A stretch of 62,766 nucleotides of DNA from Leptolyngbya sp. 'hensonii'. Lineage in GTDB: Bacteria; Cyanobacteriota; Cyanobacteriia; GCF-001939115. Below, one piece after another: positions 1-8,234 of this stretch. The DNA lies in assembly GCF_001939115.1 (NCBI RefSeq), contig NZ_MQTZ01000042.1, positions 284,483-347,248 of the forward strand. Direction: 5' to 3'. The notes below the pieces were generated by a model that saw only the letters and a program-made list of their open reading frames with translations, ran no database searches and was not told the DNA's origin. Numbering within the stretch: the first letter of the stretch is position 1; each line of letters starts with the position of its first letter. The translations under genes were made by a program, and so were the position numbers.

Positions 1-1
1 C

Positions 2-244
2 TTAGGCCGCAAAGAGGAGGCGATCGCCAGCTACGACCAGGCCCTGCAAATCAAACCGGACGATGGGAGCGCTCATTACAACAAAGCCTGTTGCTACGGC
101 CTTCAGGGAGCTGTTGAACTGGCAGTGACAGCCCTGAAACAGGCCATGCACCTGGATTCGAAGTATCAGGAGATGGCTAAGACAGATACCGATTTTGATC
201 CGATTCGGGCCGATGCCCGTTTCCAGGCCCTGATCGGGCCATAG
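2..244 (+). CDS. TPR-repeat protein, C-terminal fragment (cut by window start)
   Basis: An open frame enters from the left edge and ends at a TAG at 242-244, giving the last 80 residues of a protein. The visible part contains a tetratricopeptide unit (EEAIASYDQALQIKPDD, followed by AHYNKACCYGLQG) and then a degenerate helix pair ending in DPIRADARFQALIG. That ending is typical of cyanobacterial TPR proteins, where the last repeat carries an 'F..IR.D.RF..L' tail. TPRs are protein-protein interaction scaffolds. The N-terminal part that would give the protein a specific role lies outside the window, so no function is assigned. Confidence 0.8.
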   Translation, partial: LGRKEEAIASYDQALQIKPDDGSAHYNKACCYGLQGAVELAVTALKQAMHLDSKYQEMAKTDTDFDPIRADARFQALIGP

Positions 245-254
245 GACCCACCCC

Positions 255-288
255 GGCGCTACGCGCCACCCCTCCCGAGAGGGGAGGG
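255..288. repeat. Paired short palindromes, dispersed repeat copy 1
   Basis: Two perfect hairpins sit directly after the TPR stop codon. One is ggcgc-tac-gcgcc (255-267). The other is a 7-bp stem ccctccc/gggaggg (270-276 with 282-288) around the loop gagag. Related CCCCTCC/GGAGGGG palindromes recur near 5410 and 21832, so this looks like a member of an intergenic repeat family. It could also act as a transcription stop between the convergent TPR and Uma2-like genes, although no T-run follows. Confidence 0.6.
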
Positions 289-303
289 ACGTTCCTGCGA
301 GGA

Positions 304-1086
304 TTATTCCTCGATCTCGCTGAAATCTACCCCCGCATACAGGTCCCTGAACGGGATGTGAAACTCGATCGTGCTCAAACTTAAAACGGATTCTGCTGCT
401 TCATATTCCGTCAACACCCACTTGCCTTCAGCATTCCTGGCATACTGCATGACATGAAACCGGGCCTGGTCAATCAAAATGTACTCTCGTAGGTCGGAAA
501 TGGAGCGATAGTACATAAACTTCTCACCCTGGTCATAGTTCTGGGTTGACTTAGACAGGACTTCGGCAATCAGCAGAGGATTCGTAACCGTGGTGGTGCT
601 GGTGCCCGTGTAGAGAGGGGTACCCTGGATCACCATCACATCTGGATAGGTATATTGCCGATGCTGGGGAATCCACAACCGCACATCCCCAATGTAGACG
701 TGGTAACCTCGGCAGGCATACAGCGTTCCGGCTAGCTGATTGTGGTTGGTGGTGCCTCCGGTCATTGGAACGATCGCCCCAGCCCGGTATTCACTCTTAT
801 AATTGGCCTGAGCTTCCAACGCCTGCTTCCCAGGAAGAGACCTCAGGGAAAATGAAACGATCCCTGAGAACCCTGACTCAGCCCCAGCATCCACATGAGA
901 CCATCTGTGCCAGGGGCGTAAGCATCCAGGCAAGCTGTTAGCTTCAGACCTTTTTGCGGAGGCGGTCTGGAGGACGCGCGGTGTCCTCCAGCGGGGGTTG
1001 CAGGGGGCTGGCCCCCTGCAAAACAAACCCAACCCGTTTAAGCTTGTCGTGCTAGAGGGCTGGCTTCGACCTCGCTCAGTCAGCAA
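304..1086 (-). pseudogene. Uma2/DUF820-family restriction-endonuclease-like gene, N-terminus replaced and core shortened
   Basis: From about residue 88 the frame is a good match to the cyanobacterial Uma2 family (PD-(D/E)XK fold, function unsettled). Visible family segments are NYKSEYRAGAIVPMTGGTTNHNQ, then GDVRLWIP, YTYPDVMVI, a NPLLIAEVLSKST segment with the Glu-Val-Leu-Ser core, and EYILIDQ near the end. Two defects are visible. Residues 1-87 show none of the usual 'LTxEEYLxLE' start and are encoded by palindrome-rich DNA. Between NHNQLAG and CRGYHVYIGDVRLW about ten residues of the usual helix appear to be missing. Only about 304-825 is therefore homologous. The reading frame is intact but the product is probably not functional. 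Uma2 genes are multicopy in cyanobacteria and often decay. An unusual but expressed variant cannot be excluded. Confidence 0.65.
967..1020. repeat. Two perfect palindromes inside the broken Uma2 5' region
   Basis: ctggaggac (967-975) pairs with gtcctccag (983-991). Directly after it, tgcagggggc (999-1008) pairs with gccccctgca (1011-1020) with only two bases between them. Two adjacent perfect hairpins of 9 and 10 bp look like an inserted intergenic repeat rather than coding sequence. They coincide with the part of the Uma2-like frame that has no homology. Confidence 0.65.
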
Positions 1087-1109
1087 GTTTCCCAGTAATC
1101 CCCTGGCAC

Positions 1110-1481
1110 CTAAGTTGCTGTAGCCTTGCTCTTCCCAGATTCCGACAGCCCCAGATCCTGAAACTGCTTCAGCCGCTGCGACTGCTCCTCCAACCGCACC
1201 GACAGCCGCATACTGACCAACTCACAGAGATCAAAAATGAACGGTTCCGCGATCGCATAATACACACTCACCCCCTGTGGCATCCGGGAGACAATCCCCG
1301 CCTGAGCCAGAACCTTCAGGTGCTTGGAAACATTCGCCTGACCCAGACCCGTCTCTTCCATAATCTCCGTCACATTCTTGGCACCCGATCGTAAAGCACA
1401 CAGAACCTGTAGCCGACTTAACTCAGACAGCACTTTGAAATAATCCGAAATGGGAGCCAGAGCAGAAGGGGGAAGTGTCAT
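1110..1481 (-). CDS. ArsR/SmtB-family winged-helix transcriptional regulator
   Basis: The 123-residue product has the full ArsR fold: an N-terminal helix (DYFKVLSELSRLQVLCALR), the helix-turn-helix (NVTEIMEETGLGQANVSKHLKVLAQAGIVSRM) and the wing (GVSVYYAIAEPFIFDLCELV). It is a dimeric DNA-binding repressor. No ELCVCDL metal-binding motif is present. The only cysteines are in the first helix (VLCAL) and late (DLCELV), so the signal may be something other than arsenite or zinc. No obvious target gene is adjacent: the neighbours are a broken Uma2-like gene and a divergent sensor kinase. Its own 5' region contains a perfect palindrome (1555-1564) that could be an autoregulatory site. Confidence 0.88.
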   Translation of the reverse strand: MTLPPSALAPISDYFKVLSELSRLQVLCALRSGAKNVTEIMEETGLGQANVSKHLKVLAQAGIVSRMPQGVSVYYAIAEPFIFDLCELVSMRLSVRLEEQSQRLKQFQDLGLSESGKSKATAT

Positions 1482-1554
1482 GACGGTTGCTGAGGGGGGA
1501 TAGGGGCTGACTGCAGTGATTTCGTTGGAAAGAATAGATGGCTATTTATTTATC

Positions 1555-1564
1555 ACTATATAGT
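1555..1564. promoter_or_regulatory. Perfect AT-rich palindrome between arsR and a divergent kinase (candidate operator)
   Basis: actatatagt is a perfect 10-bp palindrome 74 bp before the ArsR start codon, in the 316-bp space shared with the divergent sensor kinase (start 1798). ArsR repressors bind AT-rich inverted repeats overlapping their promoter, so an operator is plausible but not shown. Nothing else was recognised in 1482-1797. Confidence 0.35.
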
Positions 1565-1797
1565 AGTAAAGTCAAAAATGTGAAGATAATCTATCAATTT
1601 TCAGTCCGTTGTCTTCCACCAACTCGGTAGAAATACAGGCATAATGAAATCATTGTCTCAGGGTGAATAACTCTGACAGCATCGCGGAGCTTTTTTCTAG
1701 AAGCCTTTGCTGGCATGGTTTGCGATCGTGATGGGTCAGCACCCGGCTATCCGTGGATTTGCGATCGTAATTTCCCGGACTCCTCAGGTCCCCTGCC

Positions 1798-3231
1798 ATG
1801 CTGAGATTGTTGCGTCTTCCCAACCTGGCCTTATCCATTGCCCTCGGCTATGCCTTTGTCAGTAGCCTCTGGATTGCCTTTTCTGACGATTTACTCAAGC
1901 ACACTGTTCCAGATATTGACCTACTGACCCAATTACAAACCATCAAAGGCTGGGGATTTGTCCTCTTCAGCAGCATAATTCTGTACGGCATTATCCAGGC
2001 TGCTATTCGTCGCCTGAATCGTAATCATCAGCTTCTGCAAACGATCGTCAACTCCATCCCCGATGCCGTCTTTGTCAAAGATCGCCAGGGGCGCTATTTA
2101 ATTGCTAACGCCAGATTGGCCTACCTGATGAATCGCCCACCCTATGCCATCCTGGGCAAAAGCGATGCAGACTTTTTACTGCCCCAGGAAGCCAATCAGA
2201 TCGAAGCCTCCGATCAGGAGGTCTTCCAGACCGGCTGTGCCGCAGAAGTTGAATATCAACTCATGATCCAGGGACAACCCCGCTGGTTTCTGGTCAGCAA
2301 AGCCCTCTGCCAGACTCCAGATGGCCATGTCATCGGTTTGGTCAGCATCTCCCGTGAGATTACCCACCGTAAGCAAATCCAGCAAGCCCTGGAGAATTTT
2401 AACCAGGAGCTAGAAGCTAAAGTGCAGGAACGCACCCAATCTCTGCTAACAGCACAGGTGGCCCTGCAACAACAAGAGCAAGAACTCCGGCGAGCACTGG
2501 CTGCAGAACAGGAATTAAACGAATTGCGCTCCCGCTTTGTGTCCACCGTATCCCACGAATTTCGTACTCCCCTGACCGTGATCACTACGGCAACGAAGTT
2601 GCTGGAACAGTTTTATGAACAAACCCCGATCGCCAAACGGCGAGATTACTTCCACAAGATCCGTCAGGCCATTCAGGCCCTCACCCAGCTTTTAGATGAT
2701 TTGTTGCTGATTGGCCAGGCTGAGGCAGGACGCTTAAGCTTCAACCCAGCCCCACTTGATTTTCATCGGCTTTGCCAGGAGCGCGTCGAATCCCTGACCG
2801 TCTCTGAGCCCGATCGCACGATTCTGATGACCTATCAGGGCGATAAAGTTATGCCCCTCGACGAAAAACTGGTAGATCACATCCTCACCAATCTCCTCTC
2901 CAATGCCCTGAAATATTCTGCCCCCGATCAGACCGTTCACCTTTTCATCACCATCCATCCCGACCAGATCCTGATACAAGTCCGTGATCAGGGGATTGGA
3001 ATTGCGCCAGAAGAACAATCCCGTCTGTTCGAGTCCTTCCATCGATGCAGCAATGTGGGCAAAGTTCCGGGTACAGGACTGGGCCTCTCGATCGTCAAAC
3101 ATTGCGTAGACCTGCACCAGGGCACGATCATCGTAGACAGTACCCTGGACCAAGGAAGCACCTTCACTGTCACCCTTCCCAGGGTACAGGCATCACTCAC
3201 ACCATCTCCCCCGATCATCCCCCGATCGTAA
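1798..3231 (+). CDS. Membrane PAS-domain sensor histidine kinase
   Basis: The 477-residue product begins with two membrane spans (about 9-28 and 51-70), so it is anchored in the inner membrane with little periplasmic sequence between them. A PAS domain follows (about 77-192; NSIPDAVFVKDRQGRYLIAN). A coiled coil (about 195-245) leads to the kinase core. The phospho-accepting His is H253 in STVSHEFRTPL. The ATPase domain has the N box (HILTNLLSNALKYS), G1 (RDQGIGI), F and G2 (PGTGLGLSIVKH) motifs, all intact. No receiver is fused, and no response-regulator gene is adjacent, so this is an orphan kinase. The start is an ATG following a short open stretch. An upstream start cannot be excluded, but the hydrophobic segment begins immediately here. 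Confidence 0.9.
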   Translation: MLRLLRLPNLALSIALGYAFVSSLWIAFSDDLLKHTVPDIDLLTQLQTIKGWGFVLFSSIILYGIIQAAIRRLNRNHQLLQTIVNSIPDAVFVKDRQGRYLIANARLAYLMNRPPYAILGKSDADFLLPQEANQIEASDQEVFQTGCAAEVEYQLMIQGQPRWFLVSKALCQTPDGHVIGLVSISREITHRKQIQQALENFNQELEAKVQERTQSLLTAQVALQQQEQELRRALAAEQELNELRSRFVSTVSHEFRTPLTVITTATKLLEQFYEQTPIAKRRDYFHKIRQAIQALTQLLDDLLLIGQAEAGRLSFNPAPLDFHRLCQERVESLTVSEPDRTILMTYQGDKVMPLDEKLVDHILTNLLSNALKYSAPDQTVHLFITIHPDQILIQVRDQGIGIAPEEQSRLFESFHRCSNVGKVPGTGLGLSIVKHCVDLHQGTIIVDSTLDQGSTFTVTLPRVQASLTPSPPIIPRS

Positions 3232-3255
3232 ATTGCCTGCAACAGGTCTTGCCTG

Positions 3256-3945
3256 TTACGCCCGCAACCCATAGACCGACATCCGCAGGATATCCCGCGT
3301 CGTAAAGCCAATATGACCCAGCGCCTCCCCATAGCGACTGATAAAGTCCTCGATTAAGGTTGCCTTTACCATCCCCAGGGCTTTCATATCCGACTCTACC
3401 CAATTCAACATTCGCCAGATCACTGGCATTACCTGACGATTCGCAGCCTCAACCTCCTCCTTAACCTGTTCAAAGAATCTGGCCAGCCAGATCTCACCAA
3501 AATTGAGATGACTGTACTCGTCCTTCACCACCGACTCTGTAATCTTACGGGCAAACTTATCAGCAACTGGGATGTAACTGTTGTAAGCTGCGATCGCAAA
3601 ACATTCAATCACCAACGCCTGCACCAGTAAACAGGTGGCAGTCTGCCCCGCATCCGCAGCATGCTGAAAAATTCCATGCAAATCCGCAAAAAACCGTTGG
3701 GCAAAATCCAGATCAGGGGTCACCTTCAGATTTCGACCACAGGCTTCAAAACTTTTGCGATGACGGGCCTCCATCTCAGCTAAATGACTTAATTCAGCCT
3801 TATGCTCAGGCAACAGCTCAGCCAAGCGGACGAAATTCTCATAGGCTTGCTGCTCTCCTTCTAAGACAATGCCATTCACCCGACTGTAAGCATCCCGGTA
3901 GGGATCGCTAAAGAAATCAATTGCGTTTATCTGTCCTTGCACCAT
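3256..3945 (-). CDS. ado: Aldehyde-deformylating oxygenase (long-chain alkane synthesis)
   Basis: This ferritin-like di-iron enzyme converts fatty aldehydes to alkanes plus formate, using O2 and reduced ferredoxin. At 229 residues it matches the family length (about 231). All six metal ligands of the Synechococcus elongatus enzyme are present: E31, E59 and H62 (MEARH), E114 ([12 protein letters not shown]), E143 and H146 ([11 protein letters not shown]). The C-terminus has the family signature [16 protein letters not shown]. The gene lies 2 bp after the heme oxygenase stop region on the same strand, so the two are very probably co-transcribed. In most cyanobacteria ado sits beside the acyl-ACP reductase gene aar, which supplies its aldehyde. 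No aar is seen anywhere in this window, so the substrate must come from a gene elsewhere. Confidence 0.96.
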   Translation of the reverse strand: MVQGQINAIDFFSDPYRDAYSRVNGIVLEGEQQAYENFVRLAELLPEHKAELSHLAEMEARHRKSFEACGRNLKVTPDLDFAQRFFADLHGIFQHAADAGQTATCLLVQALVIECFAIAAYNSYIPVADKFARKITESVVKDEYSHLNFGEIWLARFFEQVKEEVEAANRQVMPVIWRMLNWVESDMKALGMVKATLIEDFISRYGEALGHIGFTTRDILRMSVYGLRA

Positions 3946-3947
3946 GA

Positions 3948-4712
3948 TTATCCTCGGGCACTGTATTCAGGGGTGGCCTCTGGTGCAGCGCCCCGATGGG
4001 GATGCTCCGTGCTACCGGGCTTATCCTGACGGGTCAGCAGGTCAAACACATGCTCCCCGATCGCCGTTCTGACATCATCCTCCAGGTCATGCATCACATC
4101 TCGATTCAATTGAAAAGCATAGTTGGCTTCGTCTACGATGCGCTGAATCGTAGCTTCATCCACAGGCAAGGAATTGAGCGCATCCCGATACTTCTCCTTG
4201 AAGGCCCGTTTCGCTTCCACCGTCGGCAGTTGGTCAAAGTCATGCAGTCCGGTGCCCTGATCCGGTGGCAGATTCAATGCCGATCGAATAATGTTTTTCA
4301 AACTCTGGCCACCCGAGAGATCGCCCATGTAGCGGGTATAGGCGTGGGCTACCAGTAGGGCCGGATCGGTTTCAGAGACTTCCCGCATCCGATCGACGTA
4401 AACCTGACCTGCGGGCAATGGCGCAATCTGCTCCCGCCAGTTGTCCCCGTAGTAAAAAGCCAGATCCTTCTCCAGATTAGCGGTGCGATCGAGTTCTGGG
4501 AACACCATTAACCCAACCACCGAATGATTGCGGTGACGCTGGAGTTCTGCTTCCAGTGTGCTGTAAACCAGATACAAATTGGCTAGCAGCTTTCGGAAGG
4601 GTTCCCGTTCCACGACGCCTTTCAGAAAACATTTCATGTAAGCAGTGTTTTCTGCCATGGTGTGAGACTGTTTGGTATCTTCCCGCAGACGCAGAGCTAA
4701 ATTTTGACTCAT
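3948..4712 (-). CDS. ho1: Heme oxygenase (biliverdin IXalpha-forming)
   Basis: The enzyme opens heme with O2 and ferredoxin electrons to give biliverdin, Fe2+ and CO. This is the first step to phycobilins and phytochrome chromophores. The 254-residue sequence carries the proximal heme ligand H17 in [14 protein letters not shown], the family core [19 protein letters not shown], and the flexible distal-helix glycines in [15 protein letters not shown]. It has a C-terminal tail after about residue 230 ([18 protein letters not shown]) that is longer and more polar than usual. The gene is followed at 2 bp by ado, and both products are ferredoxin- and O2-dependent. The chlAII-hemN neighbours of the low-oxygen isoform ho2 are absent, which favours the constitutive isoform. 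Confidence 0.95.
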   Translation of the reverse strand: MSQNLALRLREDTKQSHTMAENTAYMKCFLKGVVEREPFRKLLANLYLVYSTLEAELQRHRNHSVVGLMVFPELDRTANLEKDLAFYYGDNWREQIAPLPAGQVYVDRMREVSETDPALLVAHAYTRYMGDLSGGQSLKNIIRSALNLPPDQGTGLHDFDQLPTVEAKRAFKEKYRDALNSLPVDEATIQRIVDEANYAFQLNRDVMHDLEDDVRTAIGEHVFDLLTRQDKPGSTEHPHRGAAPEATPEYSARG

Positions 4713-4960
4713 AACGAATTTTTACAGCGCAACTCTTAAACTCTATAACCATGCAGCAATTAAATGGACAGGATTTTTCATAACTTAACCAAGCTGGCAA
4801 GCGCTATTCGTCCAGGTAGTGGGCGAAACTTTGTTAATTTTTCCCAGGTTTAAATAGCTTGAGGCTAATTCGTCACATAGGATACAGAAATAGATAGAAG
4901 ACTATTGGTTTTTCTGTCAAGAATTTTTCAGCAGTCTTGAATGGCCTTACCTCGAATCGC

Positions 4961-4995
4961 AGGCAATGACTGGTCGGAGGTAGGGGTCATTGCCT
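4961..4995 (+). promoter_or_regulatory. Long hairpin in the ho1 / small-ORF divergent intergenic region
   Basis: aggcaatgac (4961-4970) and gtcattgcct (4986-4995) form a perfect 10-bp stem over a 15-base G-rich loop, and two further flanking G-C pairs form if one T is bulged. The 359-bp region 4713-5071 lies between the divergent heme oxygenase gene and the small gene at 5072. A stem here falls in the leader of the latter and could be a cis-acting RNA element or a protein-binding inverted repeat. No T-run follows, so it is not a typical terminator. Nothing else was recognised in this gap. Confidence 0.45.
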
Positions 4996-5071
4996 TGCAA
5001 ATCAGAGATATGGTTTTCGGCTCTGTGCCAGAAAGCTTCTTTTTTATGTGCAAAAGTTAGGGAGATGACCT

Positions 5072-5341
5072 ATGAACCCAGTTGCAGAAATCTTGCTGGA
5101 GCAAATCACCCAGGCCCAAAAGCTGGGGCAGAAAATTCTGACTGCGAGTGGTTTGGATGATGATGGAGTGATTTATGCCTTTGCCACCGCAGACACGCTG
5201 GTGATCAATTGCAGAGACTACGAAACGACCTGGCGATTTGATGAGGCGCAGGGTAGCCTTAACCGAGCGATCGCGCACCTCCAGTCTTCCATTCAGACCA
5301 TCTCGATCGAAAGGGTAGGTCGCCCCTTCTATTGTTGGTAA
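5072..5341 (+). CDS. Small conserved-looking protein of unknown function (89 aa)
   Basis: The ATG is preceded by agggagatgacct, a good Shine-Dalgarno at normal spacing, and the frame ends in a TAA at 5339-5341. The product is soluble with no membrane segment: a helical N-terminus (EILLEQITQAQKLGQKILTA) followed by a mixed alpha/beta part (VIYAFATADTLVINC, TWRFDEAQGSLNRAIAHL) and an end rich in aromatic residues, RPFYCW. I do not recognise the family. The strong ribosome-binding site and normal codon use favour a real gene. It stands alone: ho1 is divergent and feoB converges on it from 5683. Confidence 0.6.
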   Translation: MNPVAEILLEQITQAQKLGQKILTASGLDDDGVIYAFATADTLVINCRDYETTWRFDEAQGSLNRAIAHLQSSIQTISIERVGRPFYCW

Positions 5342-5409
5342 GGATCGTGGATTAAATAACCTGGAGTTCTTCAGCCCTCCCCCGCCGGGAGCTACTGTGT
5401 ACCCATAAT

Positions 5410-5493
5410 CCCCTCCTGGGAGGGGTAGGGGTGGGTTCAACGCTCCTGCTCCCGTTCCTGGAACCACCCCGTCCCTGCGGGCCACCCCTACCC
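5410..5493. repeat. Nested palindromic intergenic repeat (copy 2 of the CCCCTCC family)
   Basis: In the 341-bp gap 5342-5682, cccctcc (5410-5416) pairs with ggagggg (5419-5425). On a larger scale gggtaggggtgg (5423-5434) is a perfect 12-bp inverted copy of ccacccctaccc (5482-5493). The whole could fold as alternative hairpins at the 3' end of the gene at 5072, convergent with feoB. The rest of the gap is G- and T-rich (gccgggagggggggagggggtg near 5560) and contains nothing I recognise as a gene. Confidence 0.65.
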
Positions 5494-5682
5494 AGAGGGG
5501 ATTTCACGCGAGTCTGCTGACTTGAGCCAAACTTTTCAGAGATCTGTATAGGCGGTAGCCGCCGGGAGGGGGGGAGGGGGTGAGGGCAAGCAGAAGTTTG
5601 ACATTTTATTTAATTCTTATTCGTAAGGAAGTTCTATAGCGCCCAGAGGCATCCTGGCGGACGCTGCAGAATGTAGTCCGAC

Positions 5683-7476
5683 TCAAAAGCCCAGAGCACG
5701 GGCTCCCTGGTAAAAGATGAAACTGGCGACCCAGGCCAGACCGATCGACCAGGCCACTGCGAAAGTCGCAAAACGGATACTTTTGGACTCGCTCTTGAGA
5801 ACCGCCACGGTAGATAGACAGGGCACATAGAGGAGGGTAAATAGCATGAAACTGTAAGCCTGTACCCAGTCGATTTGCTGGGCGATCGCCCCACCCAGAC
5901 TATCCTCCGTTGAGGCGCCATAGATGACGGCCAATCCCCCCAGCACGATTTCCTTGGCGATGAATCCGAAGATCAGGGCGATCGCTAACTGGGAGTTAAT
6001 GCCCAGGGGTTGGAGTACAGGTTGAGTGGCCTGCCCAATCAGGCCAGAGAGGGTCTGGGCACTGGCGGGTGGCACACCTGCTGGAAGATTATTCAACAAC
6101 CAGATCACGACCACCCCGGCAATAATGAAGCGGTTCGACCAGCGTAAAAAATGTTTTACCTCACACCAGGAGCGGATTAGCATCTGCTTGAAGGTGGGAA
6201 AGCGATAGGGCGGGAGTTCCAGCACCAGGGGATCCTGGTTAACAAAGCGGCCCTTGAACAGGGCAGCGGTCATTAAGGCGGCAGCAAAGCTCAATAAATA
6301 CAGACTGAACAGCACCAGGGGCGCAACCTGAGGGGCAAACAGGGCTGTTGTCATGAAGATAAATACATTCAACCGGGCTGAACAGAGGGAAAAGGGAATC
6401 ACCAACATGGAGAGCATCCGTAATCCGGGCGATCGCATCACGCGGGTCCCCATGATAGCTGGGACATTACACCCAAATCCCATCAATGACATGACAAAGG
6501 ACCGTCCATCCAGGCCCAATCGTTCCATGAAGGCATCCATCAGAAAGGCAGACCGGGCCAGGTAGCTGCTGTCTTCCACGATCGCCATACAAAAGAAAAA
6601 CAGCAAAATCACTGGAATGAAAGCGGCAACTGTGCCCATACCGTCATAGAGGCCACCTATCAAAAATCCCTTCAGAAACGAGGGGAAACTGGCTAAAGCT
6701 GGCTCCAGTAGGGTGGTTTTCCCCCAGTCCAACCCCTGGCCCAGCAGATCCTGGAGCGGCGTTCCCAGGGTATAAACCACTTGAAACATCAGGTACATGG
6801 CCGCAAAAAACAGAGGCAGTCCCAGAACTGGATGGAGCAGGATGCGGTCCAGACGGGTGGTCAGGGTATCCTGATGCTGATCTGGCAGGTGCACGGCATC
6901 CTGCAGGATGGTTTCCAGTTCGGTGGCAATGTGGGCGTCTGTGGCCAGACGATCGGAGAAGTCCTGAACTGAGACAGGGTGATCCTGGGCTTGCAACGCC
7001 TCCGAGATCGCCACCAGGGCGGCCTCGTAGCCTCCTCCGTACTTGGCACTCATCGGAATGACCGGCATCCCCAGGTGATGGGTCAGTTTTTCGGCGTTAA
7101 CCGTTACCCCAAATTTTGGGGCTTCATCGGCCATATTCAGAAGCAATACTGCGGGCAATTGCAAATGCTTAACCTGCAGCGCCAGACTGAGCTGGCGATC
7201 GAGCTGAGCGGTGTTCAGAATAATAATGACTAAATTCAGGGGTGTCGATTCCAGGAAGCGCTGTACTACGGTTTCGTCTTCAGAAAAGCCCCTCAGATCA
7301 TAGATTCCCGGCAGGTCAATCACTTCTGTGGGCTGATCTCCAATCCTGATAGGCGCGATCATCAAATCAACCGTAATTCCAGGCCAATTGCCGATGCTGG
7401 CAGTGGCTCCTGTAAAACGATTAAAGAAAGTAGATTTGCCCGTGTTGGGCATCCCCAAAACTGCAATTCGCTTCAA
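5683..7476 (-). CDS. feoB: Ferrous iron transporter FeoB
   Basis: FeoB is a GTP-gated inner-membrane Fe2+ permease. The 597-residue product has an N-terminal G domain with G1 GMPNTGKST (8-16), the G2/switch region around GNWPGITVD, G3 DLPG and G4 NMAD. A guanine-dissociation-inhibitor-like helical region follows. The membrane part carries the two conserved Gate motifs (MGFGCNVPAIMGTR and IPFSLCSARLNVFI). The length is close to that of other cyanobacterial FeoB proteins and shorter than the enterobacterial form. It overlaps feoA by 4 bp (ATGA-type junction), so the two are translationally coupled. No Fur-box-like 19-mer was recognised upstream of feoA. Confidence 0.96.
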   Translation of the reverse strand: MKRIAVLGMPNTGKSTFFNRFTGATASIGNWPGITVDLMIAPIRIGDQPTEVIDLPGIYDLRGFSEDETVVQRFLESTPLNLVIIILNTAQLDRQLSLALQVKHLQLPAVLLLNMADEAPKFGVTVNAEKLTHHLGMPVIPMSAKYGGGYEAALVAISEALQAQDHPVSVQDFSDRLATDAHIATELETILQDAVHLPDQHQDTLTTRLDRILLHPVLGLPLFFAAMYLMFQVVYTLGTPLQDLLGQGLDWGKTTLLEPALASFPSFLKGFLIGGLYDGMGTVAAFIPVILLFFFCMAIVEDSSYLARSAFLMDAFMERLGLDGRSFVMSLMGFGCNVPAIMGTRVMRSPGLRMLSMLVIPFSLCSARLNVFIFMTTALFAPQVAPLVLFSLYLLSFAAALMTAALFKGRFVNQDPLVLELPPYRFPTFKQMLIRSWCEVKHFLRWSNRFIIAGVVVIWLLNNLPAGVPPASAQTLSGLIGQATQPVLQPLGINSQLAIALIFGFIAKEIVLGGLAVIYGASTEDSLGGAIAQQIDWVQAYSFMLFTLLYVPCLSTVAVLKSESKSIRFATFAVAWSIGLAWVASFIFYQGARALGF

Positions 7477-7730
7477 CTTGTCTCTCCAGTCACCAGAGGA
7501 GTAATCTCCACTTTCTGGGCATCACGCTGACGTAACATCACTTCTGTCGTACCAATCCGGACATGCAGGGGACCAGAAAACCACGATCGGCGCAACATCG
7601 TGATCTGACGGCCCGAGCGAAAGCCCAGAGCCAGTAAGCGTTGATGCAACCCATGGGAGGTATTTAACTTGGAAATGATAGCAACTTGTCCTGGCTTCAG
7701 CACAGCCAGGTGAGGATAGGGCTTAGGCAT
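7473..7730 (-). CDS. feoA: Ferrous iron transport protein FeoA
   Basis: This small cytoplasmic SH3-like protein is needed for FeoB activity. The 85 residues include the family pattern LKPGQVAIISKLN....LHQRLLALGFRSGRQITML, then the barrel strands RIGTTEVMLRQRDAQKVEI. It is the first gene of feoAB and its stop overlaps the feoB start. The ATG gives the usual family length. Confidence 0.93.
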   Translation of the reverse strand: MPKPYPHLAVLKPGQVAIISKLNTSHGLHQRLLALGFRSGRQITMLRRSWFSGPLHVRIGTTEVMLRQRDAQKVEITPLVTGETS

Positions 7731-7830
7731 GGGGCAAATAATCCATCCAGAAAGCTCGGAACAATGGCTTTGATAGGGTTTTCAACATTACCTCCTGTTA
7801 CAGGACCAGGGGTGCTGTTGAGAATCTTTT

Positions 7831-8076
7831 TCAAGAGTTACTTAGATCGTCACACAGGCCAGGAGTGTCTGTCAACTCATCGTTCTGATTTGACAGAACC
7901 CGATTGATGATTAGACAGGTGCTGGGGATTCCCAACCATTGGGTCAGGTCAATAATGATGGCTGTGCCTGTCTCATCCTGCCGATTGGGCCTCAGAACCA
8001 CCGGCAGAGTATGTGAAAAGGCAATGGAGAGGAGCGTTGCTTGATGCAAATCAGGGTGGGTATCGATCTGCGCCAT
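7831..8076 (-). pseudogene. Relic of a MinD/ParA-like ATPase (middle segment only)
   Basis: The 81-residue frame reads IDTHPDLHQATLLSIAFSHTLPVVLRPNRQDETGTAIIIDLTQWLGIPSTCLIINRV. This matches the central block of cyanobacterial MinD-like ATPases (consensus IDTHPGLNEETLLSIAISD....LRPDQQDFQGTAVTVEVARKL..P...LVVNKV). The N-terminal half, including the deviant Walker A (KGGxGKT) and switch I, is absent, as is the C-terminal third after the NKV block. The last 20 residues (LSNQNDELTDTPGLCDDLSNS) are not family-like. It lies just upstream of feoA on the same strand. It can bind no ATP as it stands, so I treat it as a remnant of deletion. A short expressed peptide is possible but unlikely. Confidence 0.7.
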
Positions 8077-8234
8077 AGTGACCCTACCGAAAATGGGGGG
8101 CTGACCCCATAGTAGTAGGTTGCCCCATCCCGTCTGAACTTGACCAGCTACTCAACTTTCCCACCTGGAGAAGCGTCACAGTCTGCTTTTAAATGACCTG
8201 CGATCGGGTTATGGTGATGCCCAAATAGTCCCCT

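Noticed and set aside
1650-1838. 62-residue ORF between arsR and the sensor kinase
   Set aside because: It overlaps the kinase start on the other strand, has no ribosome-binding site and no recognisable composition.
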